Positions 58,901 to 64,000 of a stretch of DNA of 64,000 bases are shown in pieces. Position numbers and translations under genes: made by a program. This DNA comes from Loripinus fragilis (taxonomy: Eukaryota > Mollusca > Bivalvia > Lucinida > Lucinidae): contig OZ026525.1 in assembly GCA_964019695.1 (NCBI GenBank), positions 70,291,753-70,355,752 on the forward strand. Direction: 5' to 3'. Position 1 is the stretch's first letter. The number at the start of each line of letters is the position of its first letter. Under the pieces are notes generated by a model. That model was not told where the DNA came from. It saw only the letters and a list, made by a program, of their open reading frames with translations, and did not search any database.

Positions 58901-60691
58901 CGTCGCGTCCGGGAGTGAAATCACGCCATGCAATAAAATCGATAAACCACTAGTGGTTTACAGATTTTCGGAAATGTTATGACGTCCATAACAACGTTGC
59001 GTACATGATGACAAAATTATAACGTTTTTTACGCCAGAAATGAGATTTCAAGGTATTCTTAATGCCATATGATAAATAGAATCTAACATTCGAGCTCCTG
59101 TATTATTGAATTTATTAAACTCGCTGCGAAAAAGAGATAAAATGCTCGGCAAGCCTCGCATTTTATCTTTTTTCCCCAACTCGTTTAATAAAATCAATAA
59201 AAACATGAGCACTCATGTAAGATCCTCTATATATCATACGCATTATACCTACATGTTTACAATACTGAGCCGCAGCACGAGATTTCCAACATGTATTATG
59301 TGCGACCAGCAAAGGCTCAGACCAGCCTGCGCATATGCGCAGACTGATCAGAGCCTTTGCTAGTCGCTTGAATATTCTACGACTGTTAAGCTTCTGACTG
59401 AACAGCATTTGGAATTTCTAAGCTTGACAGGAGGCTGCAGAGGCTCGTCTGAGTCTACACTTGTCAAAATACCACATTGTTGGAAATCACATGTCATGGC
59501 TCTTCTAATCTTCCCTCTATTATGTTACTTTACAGGTACATTGTGTTTGGACCCACGTCAAAAGTTGCTGCCTTCGTTACATGTGCCTTCTATAATCCAC
59601 ATGACTGGAGTGAGAATCTGTACAACGTCTTCATTGTGAACCCAGATACTTCTTCTAATTACACCATTGACTTCCCCTATAACACAGAATTCGTAGCAGA
59701 GCCATGCATTTCAAGGAAGAACAAGGTAGACACCTTCATCGCGATTATACAAACCTGTAGACGATCTGTTGATGAGAAGACAAATCGGGAGACAGCTCGG
59801 TGGTCTGAAATCAGATTGTTTGTTCAGAGATTATCAGAGACCCAGAAGTCATCTGACCAAACGATTCTTAGATTGCAGAACATTATAGATGGTGTAAACG
59901 ACAAGGATGAATTTTTAACAGTGCTTGGACTCAGTGATGGCAATGTTCTTATCATATACGCTAAAGATGTTGATACCTACGTATTCGAGACTGACAAAGG
60001 TATTGTTAAACCTCAGAATGTCCAAAAAGGTGCTGTAGTTTACGACGCTGAAACTGGCTCAGTAATTAAGCATATACCCTGTTTTCTGGATCCAACCTCA
60101 GATGTGGATAGACTTTGTATATCAAGAGATTTTTGTGTTATTCTCGATCAGAGGCTTAACGCATTTAAAATTGATACAAGCAGACACATTGGAAAGGTAG
60201 ATGACAGCAAGGTTCTCCCAGATACAGCTAGACTTGCTCTTAATGGGAAGTATTTGATTGGAATATCAGATGACCAAAGAAAAATTGTCACATTCAGGGT
60301 GGATGACGGCAAAGAACTAGGGTATGTTTTTGTTCATGGAAGGGCCACTTGTATTGAGGTAGCTGAAGATGACAGAACTGTTGTTGTAGGTTGTCATGAT
60401 GGTCGGGTCATGATACTGAGCCTTATTCTAGAATTCTCTGACCCACTGCGTGAATTCATTGAGAAACTGCCTAGCAGAAGTGAAAGTGAAAACGAAGACA
60501 ATCTCATTTCAAATGATGTCAGTTATATATCTCATTCTACACCAGATCAACAACGTCTTTCAGCAAGAATGAGAAAAAAATCACTTGACCAGGAAAGACG
60601 CCCACCAACTTATACAACTTTATATAGGGCTGTCACCATTTCTCGCCAGTGTAGCAGAGACCGTGGAGCAAGCACATGCATCCAACAATAG
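37728..60691 (+). CDS. NWD2: NACHT and WD-repeat protein, NWD2 homologue (start exon missing, 9 exons)
   Basis: join(37728-37949, 38789-38877, 40709-40825, 41551-41737, 42990-43109, 44865-46958, 55105-55933, 58050-58556, 59536-60691): 5,321 coding bases, 1,772 residues to the stop. Every junction is GT/AG and every phase closes, which strongly supports the model. Residues ~66-205 form the DUF4062-like N-terminal domain (VRMFVCSS, AERNYIHEHVYPLVRQYC, LSDMYWGNPG, FIGQKYGATRLP). The NACHT NTPase has Walker A GDTGSGKTT (417-425) and Walker B MLVILLDGLDKLS (508-520). CVYIRDI-type and YLGVWSG..RKPF motifs match vertebrate NWD2. About 830 residues of WD-type propeller follow (943-1772). Vertebrate NWD2 is about 1,740 residues. 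STAND-type NTPases of this kind act as signalling switches; the exact role of NWD2 is poorly known. I infer orthology from order and motifs; NWD1-like proteins are the main alternative. Confidence 0.93.
37965..38180 (+). repeat. Dispersed repeat fragment in the NWD2-like gene's first intron
   Basis: Shares CCAGGGTCTTTCTT, TTGTAGGCCAGTGT and AATCACACAGTCTAA with 10559-10925. It starts just after the donor. Confidence 0.5.
38195..38300. mobile_element. AAAAGAACCGTCTC hairpin element, copy 2
   Basis: A perfect inner palindrome: GCTCAAAAGAACCGTCTCAT and TGAGACGGTTCTTTTGAG. Then CATATGTTTTGGTTGAGAAA and a TACGCTCTTTTAACT end. Confidence 0.75.
38789..38877 (+). CDS. NWD2: NWD2-like exon 2
   Basis: 89 bp, acceptor ttatgtctgtag, donor gtaagt. 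Reads FEAERNYIHEHVYPLVRQYC then RETHGVDFQ, the most conserved helix of the N-terminal domain in NWD-type proteins. Confidence 0.93.
39030..39200. repeat. Diverged copy of the 17555 palindromic element
   Basis: TTAAGAAGCCTTTATGACAA and CATGCCCTTTGCTTCTATAC match the 39545-39730 copy and the right half of 17555-17790. It also has three tandem 'GTCAGTAATTT' copies at 39139-39170. Confidence 0.5.
39240..39545. repeat. Dispersed repeat, inverted partner of 12740-13040
   Basis: GAATTAAGCTATGTTTTCAC on the left and AAGTTACAGACTATGCAGCT on the right reverse the order and strand of the 12.7-kb copy. Confidence 0.65.
39764..40000. mobile_element. Family M foldback element
   Basis: Starts GAGCCATGACATGAGATTTC and ends GAAATCACATGTCACGGCTC, with an inner hairpin GCAAAAGCTCAGACCAGCCT / AGGCTGATCAGAGGCTTTGC around GCGCATATGCGC. 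An intact-looking copy. Confidence 0.85.
40553..40673. repeat. Palindromic element with CTCGGCAAGCCTCG loop, before exon 3
   Basis: Arms TTGATATCAATTTTACCAGG / CCTGGTAAACTAGATATTAA and GGTTTGAGAACGCATGTTGA / TCAACAAGCATTCTCAAAGC. The loop CTCGGCAAGCCTCG is at 40609-40622. It ends about 35 bp before the acceptor of the 40709 exon. Confidence 0.75.
40709..40825 (+). CDS. NWD2: NWD2-like exon 3
   Basis: 117 bp, 39 codons, phase 0 at both ends, acceptor tctatatttag, donor gtaagc. Reads LSDMYWGNPGIPCTDSEKMD and ISMGPNFV, matching the strand-helix around the YWG motif. Confidence 0.93.
40870..41420. repeat. Dispersed repeat related to 20680-21910
   Basis: CCTATACAGTTTGCACGGG with a small hairpin, CTTCATCTGGATTTCCTCTG, GCAATTTTGGCTGG and TATTTGCTATTCTGTAAGAA occur in the same order as in the 21-kb copy. 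Confidence 0.5.
41551..41737 (+). CDS. NWD2: NWD2-like exon 4
   Basis: 187 bp, acceptor tattttttcag, donor gtaaga, ends in phase 1. Reads SFIGQKYGATRLPSTIEVDE and ELTDWYEEDLNVTPNVYRLQ, the end of the DUF4062-like domain. Confidence 0.93.
42571..42975. mobile_element. ~400-bp palindrome ending 14 bp before exon 5
   Basis: Two arms of about 195-205 bp: left CACACTGGTAAATGTATACG, right CGTATACATTTACCAGTGTG; centre GAGTACCGATC-TGGAT-GATCGGTACTC near 42767. The inner 60 bp of the arms are almost perfect. A foldback element without coding capacity. It overlaps the region where the branch point of this intron must lie. Confidence 0.9.
42990..43109 (+). CDS. NWD2: NWD2-like exon 5
   Basis: 120 bp, acceptor ccattttcag, donor gtaaaa; phase 1 at both ends. 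Reads RKTKSTLINKVLASLEDGAK and SQSAAMKYICS, which corresponds to the helical segment before the NACHT in NWD2. A short exon, supported mainly by phase agreement and position. Confidence 0.85.
43360..43790 (+). repeat. Family P copy
   Basis: CTGTTGAGTCCTTTTCTCTG through CCGTTCCAAGGCGGTACTTC to TTGTATCGATTCCTGATCCT, colinear with 2310-2860. Confidence 0.75.
43865..44250. repeat. Possible inverted-repeat element
   Basis: TTCACCCCAGGGGGAGTACTC at the left and GAGTACCCCCATGGGATTCC at the right are loosely inverted. The interior is rich in 'CCCCAAAA' and 'CCCAAA' stretches. Low certainty. Confidence 0.4.
44620..44725 (+). repeat. Family P right-end fragment upstream of exon 6
   Basis: TTTCGTTTGTGGTGTCTACT to TTGCACCATTACTTACTT, nearly identical to 2758-2858. 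The long open frame reading into exon 6 starts inside this fragment, so the apparent start codon there is not real. Confidence 0.8.
44865..46958 (+). CDS. NWD2: NWD2-like exon 6: NACHT NTPase and downstream helical region
   Basis: 2,094 bp, acceptor tctctttgcag, donor gtaatt, phase 1 at both ends. Residues 245-943. Walker A GDTGSGKTT at 45380-45406, Walker B LVILLDGLDKLS at 45656-45691. After the NTPase come the winged-helix-like LGYITVSKTGLSESELEDIL and the NWD2-type DYYLGVWSGTKRKPF. It ends in a Cys-rich stretch (CDLDCQRSCPLVPNCQIY) that leads to the propeller. One exon holds the whole NTPase. Confidence 0.95.
47079..47190 (+). pseudogene. Broken duplicate of an exon 6 segment in the next intron
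   Basis: About 110 bp closely matching exon 6 at 45753-45860: ATAGCAACTCTAAATACT, CAAAGAATAAAAAACAAATT, GGAGGTGGGATCATT-like and ATGCCCAGATTTACTTGTAC. A one-base loss (ACTGAAAATG to ACTAAAATG) breaks the frame before TTGGAAGGTGGG, after which it reads EGGIIKMPRFTCTNC against EGGLIKMPILTCTDC. No splice sites; a relic of a duplication of this gene or a paralogue. Confidence 0.8.
47890..48240 (+). repeat. Tandem 'GGTGTTCATATTTGGCACA' repeats
   Basis: Units begin AAGGGTGTTCATATTTGGCA and include GTGTAGATTATAACAAAAAT and GTCAAAGGTCAAGGTCAAAT. Further units are at 49490-49760. About 130-150 bp per unit. Confidence 0.65.
48290..49170 (+). repeat. Diverged ~135-bp satellite array
   Basis: Units with CTCCATATCTCTTCAAACCC, AGACGGTGTGCAGAACCCAT and CTCAAGGCCAAGGCCACAGT are the same type as 15243-15905 but far more diverged, consistent with greater age. 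Confidence 0.7.
49180..49450 (-). repeat. tRNA-like SINE, minus strand
   Basis: On the minus strand GTTGGACCTGTAGTTATCGA, CACCGAGCGATTAGTGCTCC and the box B-like CCGGGGTTCGATTACTGC. It is distinct from the 7022 SINE family. Confidence 0.5.
50175..50243 (-). repeat. Family P right-end fragment, minus strand
   Basis: AGATCAGGAAACGATACAAT, then TACCACATGGGAAAGTAAC. A short remnant like the left part of 53857-54345. Confidence 0.6.
50500..50695. repeat. Degenerate CTGTTCCCC repeat cluster
   Basis: After a poly-G run at 50511-50521, repeated TGTTCC(C/T)CTGAAAT, CTCTGTTCCCC and TTCCCTTGTTC motifs run about 190 bp. Confidence 0.55.
50850..51120 (+). repeat. tRNA-derived SINE (7022 family), plus strand
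   Basis: GAGCAATCGGTAGTGAGTTC (box A-like), box B GATTTCGATCCGGGCC, then GGTTGATCATGAAATATTTT, GTTACAAGCGAAAGC and a tail AACCCAAAACAAAA. Inserted in the right arm of the 47-52 kb element. Confidence 0.7.
51190..51345 (+). repeat. tRNA-derived SINE, second type
   Basis: GGAGCCGCTGTACTCCTCGC head, box B-like GTGTTTGATCTCCGG, then CTGTGGCCCCGTCTCGATAT and a tail of AAACAATCAAATAATC. Confidence 0.6.
52339..53856. other. Intron sequence without recognised features
   Basis: About 1.5 kb of the large intron between the composite element and the family P copy. No exon, RNA gene or repeat match that I can support. A purely A/T-rich stretch. Confidence 0.35.
53857..54345 (-). repeat. Family P copy, minus strand, near full length
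   Basis: GGATACAATCAAGTACCACA, TGGAATGGTCAGTAAAATAT, GCATGAAAGACCCCTAACTT and CAGGTTCCTACCATCTCATC are the reverse complement, in reverse order, of 2325-2850. Confidence 0.8.
54525..54800. repeat. Dispersed repeat shared with 62885-63200
   Basis: GGCGGATATACGGTCGGAAA, GTTATCCCCATTTTAGTGAA, TGCAAGCCGCATAAAGCTGC and AATGAAGTCAAACTATTTCC all recur in the same order at 62.9-63.2 kb. Local GGATATAC and GTATATCC arms form a hairpin in both. Confidence 0.75.
54899..55048. mobile_element. AAAAGAACCGTCTC hairpin element, copy 3, before exon 7
   Basis: A perfect core palindrome: GGTACTCAAAAGAACCGTCT and AGACGGTTCTTTTGAGCACC. Outer ends GTGCGTATTGGAAAATTATT and AATAATAT..AATACGCA are inverted. It ends about 56 bp before the exon 7 acceptor. 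Confidence 0.85.
55105..55933 (+). CDS. NWD2: NWD2-like exon 7: first part of WD propeller
   Basis: 829 bp, acceptor tttgtattgcag, donor gtatgt; ends two bases into an Arg codon. Reads IKCVIDIDVFSSPDGVLLTA, HKLQVWELSHEDERP and ends FTPDDSMIVATR. These are degenerate WD-type blades, as in NWD2. The frame is open across the full exon. Confidence 0.94.
55951..56160. mobile_element. TA-flanked mariner-type MITE, 17 bp after an exon donor
   Basis: Ends TACAGTAAAACCTGTTTTAA and TTAAGACAGGTTTTACAGTA are inverted over about 33 bp (to GAGTGGC/GCCACTC). An inner hairpin AGTATTGCAGAATGCTC / GAGCATTCTGCAATACT is near 56036-56080. TA at both ends fits Tc1/mariner-like elements. Confidence 0.85.
56495..56645. 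repeat. Palindromic element with CTCGGCAAGCCTCA loop
   Basis: A relative of 24005-24135: GAAAAATCTGTCTCTCGCAG and TTTTTTTCTATCCCACCCTC arms, loop at 56563-56576. A more decayed copy at 56840-56960 keeps ATTTTTCTATTCCACCCTCA. Confidence 0.6.
57140..57242. repeat. Short family M relative
   Basis: AAAGGCTCTCGTGAGCCTGC and CATGTACTGGCTCA retain the inner and right parts only. Confidence 0.45.
57453..57695. mobile_element. Family M foldback element
   Basis: GAGCCGCGGCATGAGATATC to GAAATCTCATGCCGCCACTC; inner GCAAAGCCTCAGATCAGCCT / CAGTCTGATCAGAGCCTTTG. It has an extra GTCT insertion near the right end. Confidence 0.85.
57788..58007. mobile_element. TACTGTAAATTCG MITE before exon 8
   Basis: TACTGTAAATTCGTAAAATT at the left and AATTTTCGAATTTACAGTA at the right are inverted; inner TTTATTTTCGTGAAAAGCG / TTTATTTTCACGAAAC and TTTCGCGA blocks repeat. 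It ends 42 bp before the exon 8 acceptor. Confidence 0.85.
58050..58556 (+). CDS. NWD2: NWD2-like exon 8: middle of WD propeller
   Basis: 507 bp, acceptor tgatttcag, donor gtaggt; completes and ends within Arg codons (AG|G at both sides). Reads YTYLIIWDAVTCTPIRVLQS, NNIFQVWNLDNLDRD and LSYDGQYVVTRAR. IWD and VWN are clear WD-blade ends. Confidence 0.94.
58890..59230. repeat. Dispersed repeat, best copy of the 'CACATGACGTCGCGTC' family
   Basis: CACATGACGTCGCGTCCGGG through ATCGATAAACCACTAGTGGT, CTAACATTCGAGCTCCTGTA, a GATAAAATG / CATTTTATC hairpin with loop CTCGGCAAGCCTCG (59145-59158), to GAGCACTCATGTAAGATCC. Confidence 0.75.
59277..59502. mobile_element. Family M foldback element before exon 9
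   Basis: GAGCCGCAGCACGAGATTTC to GAAATCACATGTCATGGCTC, with a perfect centre TGCGCATATGCGCA. It ends 33 bp before the last exon. Confidence 0.85.
59536..60691 (+). CDS. NWD2: NWD2-like exon 9: end of WD propeller and C-terminal tail
   Basis: 1,156 bp, acceptor actttacag; TAG stop at 60689-60691. Reads YIVFGPTSKVAAFVTCAFYN, LTVLGLSDGNVLIIYAKD, and later AEDDRTVVVGCHDGRVMILS, which resembles the last NWD2 blades. A polar, Ser/Arg-rich tail follows (RMRKKSLDQERRPP). The same strand contains a longer reading frame starting in the upstream repeat; the splice phase decides the exon start. Confidence 0.94.
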
Positions 60692-61127
60692 CTGAAAAGA
60701 TTATTTCATGTATGGCTGTATGATTATTTCTTGAATTGCTACTATATACAGTTAATTCATGGGTGACTATCAGACTACTTCTTGAATGACTTAAAGACTA
60801 TTTCATGTATGGCTATCAGACTATTTCATGAATGATTATAAGACTATATCATAAATGGTTACAATACTGTTTCGTGAAAGGCTATGAGACTATTCCATGG
60901 ATGGCTATAAGACTTATATGAATTACTATTTCATAAATGACTATAGTTCTATTCCATTGATGGGTGTAGGTCTATTTCATGGGTGGCTAGAAGATTGTTT
61001 CGTGAATGATTATAAAACTATCTCATGGATGACTATACTACTATTTCGTGAACTGCTATATGATTGTTTCATGGATGGTTATAAGACTATTTCATGAATG
61101 ATAATAAATAAGACTATTTCATGGTCG
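60692..61127 (+). repeat. 23-bp minisatellite in the presumed 3'UTR of the NWD2-like gene
   Basis: About 17-18 degenerate copies of CTATTTCATGAATGGTTATAAGA start right after the stop codon. The best-kept copies are at 60804-60850 and 61076-61100. An AATAAA at 61103-61108 near the array's end could be the polyadenylation signal. Confidence 0.8.
61103..61108 (+). terminator. Possible polyadenylation signal AATAAA
   Basis: AATAAA lies 412 bp after the stop codon at the end of the minisatellite. It is the first plausible canonical signal I noticed after the stop. No cDNA evidence. Confidence 0.35.
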
Positions 61128-61389
61128 GCTTATTTTGCTCACATTTTGGTTAGCTCTTTGCATGCTATAGCGTCGGCTACTGGTGACCTTTGCAAACAGT
61201 TTAGAATTCAGATAAGATCTGGATCCAAAATGTTTGACTAGTGATAGTTCTAGTACTCCTGAAAGATTTTTGTTTGAAACATTAATTTTGAACTCACTAT
61301 TTGAACATGCATACACCGCTGCCATGTGGGACTTGAGTCCTTATAATATTTGGGCTGATTCTTATTTAGTTCCATCTTTTATGTATGTA

Positions 61390-61485
61390 AGCAGCAAGGC
61401 TCTTGCAATAATGTGCAGATGCACAGCTTGTCCGAGCCTTGCTGCTCGCACTAGCATATCCCAAAATATCATGAGCTGGCTCACA
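61390..61485. repeat. Short family M relative
   Basis: AGCAGCAAGGCTCTTGC and GTCCGAGCCTTGCTGCTCGC form a hairpin; then ATCATGAGCTGGCTCA resembles the family M right end. Confidence 0.5.
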
Positions 61486-61891
61486 TAAGATTCAAATAAA
61501 ATACCAGCATTCCGGATAATATGCAAATCACTGTGGCATTGCTATGTCCTTACTAAAACGACAACGCTATGTACAGACAAAACTTGCACTAGTGTTAGAA
61601 TGCAGATCAGGCATTATTTCATTATAGGTTTTACTGTTGATTATTTTCAATTTATATATTAAATAGATATGAAAAATGAATTGTTTCAAACACAAAAACA
61701 AAAAGGTGTTCTACAACAAGACCGTGTAACTATAAAAGGATGTATTAGCTTGGTAAAGAATTCCTTAGCTGAGGTTTGATTACAATGTGTTTGCATTATA
61801 TCAAAAGCACATTTTCCTTTTGGTGACTGTTCCAATACCCCATTAGAAATAGGTTATTACATATTGTCAGTAAGCTGTAAAAGGTTTGATA

Positions 61892-62136
61892 CAGGCGCGT
61901 AGCCAGATGGAGGCCAGGAAGCCAAGGCTTCAATATCATATGAGCCTCGACGCGAGAAACCCTGACTTTGTTGCATGCCAGCAACAAAGGCGCAGACCAG
62001 CCTGCGCATCCTCGCAGTCTGATCAGCATCTTTATTATTCGCAAGTAGAACGATTAAGTAACTAGGTCATATATCTCTAAATTCTCCAATTTTCTTTGTA
62101 GGGCTTCAACATGATAAAGCCTCTGGCTACGCCCCT
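61892..62136. mobile_element. CAGGGGCGTAGCCAGA-type MITE
   Basis: CAGGCGCGTAGCCAGA at the left and TCTGGCTACGCCCCTG at the right are inverted, with inner AAGCCAAGGCTTC and GGGCTTCAAC. Its inside holds a hairpin (CAAAGGCGCAGACCAGCCTG / CAGTCTGATCAGCATCTTT) related to the family M core. TGATA flanks both sides (61887-61891 and 62137-62141). Confidence 0.75.
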
Positions 62137-62569
62137 GTGATAGTTAACTAGGCTAATATAAGAGTTGACATTAATACTTTAGCTTGTACGTGTACTGAAT
62201 GAAGCTAAACATTAGCTGACATTAAAATACCTAAATGTTTGCATCGTCTGGTAAAAGTTTAAAATCTCAATTTCAATCATGAGATGCAATAAACATATAA
62301 ATCCAATATGCAAACTAGAGGATCACACAAAAGGGTATTTTGATATGGAATTAAAGTTGGTGTAAGAGTCAGATGCTCATACAACACTTTCATTGTGGAT
62401 TATCTAGCATTTGAGATGATTGAATATCAATAGACAATATAATGTCACATATGATACCATGGTACATTTCTAAACAGTTTAAAATTTATCATGTTACTAC
62501 AGTGATTCATGACATTGTATGATAAAATAAACTGTATATTTGGCTATGATGTAAACAGAAATGTGTGTA

Positions 62570-62587
62570 GTGGGGGGGGGGGGGGGT
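62570..62587. repeat. Poly-G run
   Basis: About 16 consecutive G within GTAGTGGGG...TATG. No gene attached. Confidence 0.8.
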
Positions 62588-62884
62588 ATGAAAATGCATG
62601 CATCTGTGATATTTTATTATATCATGGCTTTGGGTATGACACAGTGACACTTATTTCCAAAAAAAAGTGTTTGCAAAAAATGTACCGATATTGACCTAAT
62701 GAGCAGACTGTGTGATTTTTTTTCAAAAATGTATATCCCCTTTTAAAACAGCGTAGATTTAGATTTGCTGACTTCTGATATCTGTTACTGTTCTTTTAAA
62801 CTTACTTATCGTATGGTAGGACACTTTCTTTTTGTTCCAAGGTTTGTGAACCGACTGGACTGAGATTCGGTTAATAATATTCAA

Positions 62885-63200
62885 AATTTTCATTTGGGGA
62901 GGTATATCGTCGGATATACAGTTGGAAATTTAGTTTTACGGCGCACATGCGCGTAGCTGTAAAATGTGATTTCCGAACGTATATCTGGAGATATACTTCC
63001 CCAAATATAAATTTTGAATGTGGTTATCCCCATTCTAATGCACTACTGCCGTTTCATCTCAAATTGAAGCGCTGCAAGCCGCATAATGCTGCATGTCATC
63101 CAAGGAAATCTGACGTAATTAATGAAGTCAAACTGTTTCCAACAGTATATCGTAGGATATACTGTTGCAGATTTTTGACATTATCCTATCATACGTCGCG
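62885..63200. repeat. Dispersed repeat shared with 54525-54800
   Basis: GTCGGATATACAGTTGGAAA / TTTCCGAACGTATATCTGG arms, then GGTTATCCCCATTCTAATGC and TGCAAGCCGCATAATGCTGC. A second hairpin, AACAGTATATCGTAGGATAT / ACTGTT, closes the right end. Confidence 0.75.
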
Positions 63201-63269
63201 TTACATTTTCAAGTGCATTAGAATAAGTCATTTGACAGGACTACTGTGACCATTTGAGCCACATTTGGA

Positions 63270-63465
63270 TGTTTGATTTCATTTACGTTCCAGTCAACAA
63301 TTTTTCAGTTATGTTGGGACAGCTTTTCCTGAGTTAAACTAGTACTAAGCAAGGATCAATGTGTCTTGCTCTAGGACACTATGCGGTGACGCCATTGAGG
63401 GTCGAACCAGCAAACCCTCGGTATGAGTCAAGCACTCTACCACTGAGACACTGCGCTCCAAAATT
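63270..63465 (-). repeat. tRNA-derived SINE, minus strand
   Basis: On the minus strand GGAGCGCAGTGTCTCAGTGG (box A), GCTGGTTCGACCCTC (box B), AGGACACTATG-complement TGTCCTAGAGCAAGACACAT, and the CTTGCTTAGTACTAG body. Same head as 4355-4640. Confidence 0.75.
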
Positions 63466-63469
63466 GGAG

Positions 63470-63832
63470 CCACATCACGAGATAAATTGTCTCTGTTGGC
63501 TTAGGACCAGGGCCATAATTTGACAAAACTTGGTTGAGGTCATCTAGGTGATGCTTCATACCAAATATCAAGGCTCTAGGCCTTGTGGTTTCAGACAAGA
63601 AGATTTTTAAAGTTTTCATCACGAAAATCTATTTTAGCCTGTGTGACCTAGATACACAATGGACTGATCCATTTGAACAATTATTGAAGAGGGCTATATA
63701 AGGATAATTCCTGCCAAGTTCCGTCAAAATCCAGCCAGTAGTTTAGGAGATGCCCTTTGAAGCAATTGTTGACGTCAGACGATATATGACGGACATCCAA
63801 TGATCATATTGCTCAGGTGAGCTAAAATAAAA
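63470..63832 (+). repeat. Widespread bivalve-style repeat ending CAGGTGAGCTAAAA
   Basis: GGGCCATAATTTGACAAAAC, TACCAAATATCAAGGCTCTA, GGCCTTGTGGTTTCAGACAA, ATACACAATGGACTGATCC and TTGCTCAGGTGAGCTAAAAT. I know this repeat type as common in clam and mussel genomes. It has no coding potential. Confidence 0.7.
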
Positions 63833-64000
63833 TCTTCCTGAGCCTAATGACAGTTTTCAGTTTTTCAAGTGTATTATGGACATTTCCTAGAAACCAAAAG
63901 AGTATCTTTGGAAGTACATAATCTTGGGTGAAAGTTCGAACTTTCCAAAATCCTGAACTTCAGAAATTCAAATTTTAAAACTTGCAGGATGCCTATAATA

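Overview
This is a eukaryotic genomic window: AT-rich, with intron-split genes (GT..AG junctions) and very dense in short dispersed repeats. The mix of repeats points to a bivalve mollusc, probably a clam-like heterodont. It contains tRNA-derived SINEs, a ~240-bp foldback element with a GAGCCGCGGCATGAGATTTCC-like end, ~135-bp 'CTCCATATCTCCTGAACC' satellite arrays, and a repeat ending in CAGGTGAGCTAAAA. The species assignment is inference from repeat style, not proof.

Only two protein-coding genes are supported, both on the + strand. (1) About 8.1-14.1 kb: SLX1, the GIY-YIG structure-specific endonuclease subunit. Four coding exons are visible (8148-8199, 8963-9337, 11818-12027, 14026-14091). 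They cover the end of the nuclease domain through the C4HC3 RING/PHD-type zinc finger to the stop. The first exon(s), with the GIY-YIG motif itself, were not found. (2) About 37.7-60.7 kb: a large NACHT and WD-repeat protein, an NWD2 homologue. Nine exons were assembled by hand with consistent splice phases, giving 1,772 residues to the stop. Only a short 5' coding exon with the start codon is missing. Domain order is an N-terminal DUF4062-like region, a NACHT NTPase with Walker A and B, then a long WD beta-propeller region. The two genes are neighbours with no visible functional link.

Layout: 1-8.1 kb is repeats, including a SINE split by a 561-bp element with a 5-bp target duplication and CACAGTA ends (Transib/RAG-like features). 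8.1-14.1 kb is SLX1. 14.1-37.7 kb is gene-free and holds a satellite array, many foldback elements and a ~4.9-kb composite inverted-repeat element (24.5-29.45 kb). 37.7-60.7 kb is the NWD2-like gene; its 8.1-kb intron carries a broken duplicate of one of its own exon segments and a second ~5.1-kb composite inverted-repeat element. 60.7-64 kb is a 23-bp minisatellite in the presumed 3'UTR, followed by more SINE and foldback repeats.

The most unusual patterns are: foldback elements ending within 14-56 bp upstream of about half of the splice acceptors; two large elements whose terminal inverted repeats are built from tandem units; and a shared 14-bp core (CTCGGCAAGCCTCG) in the loops of otherwise different hairpins.
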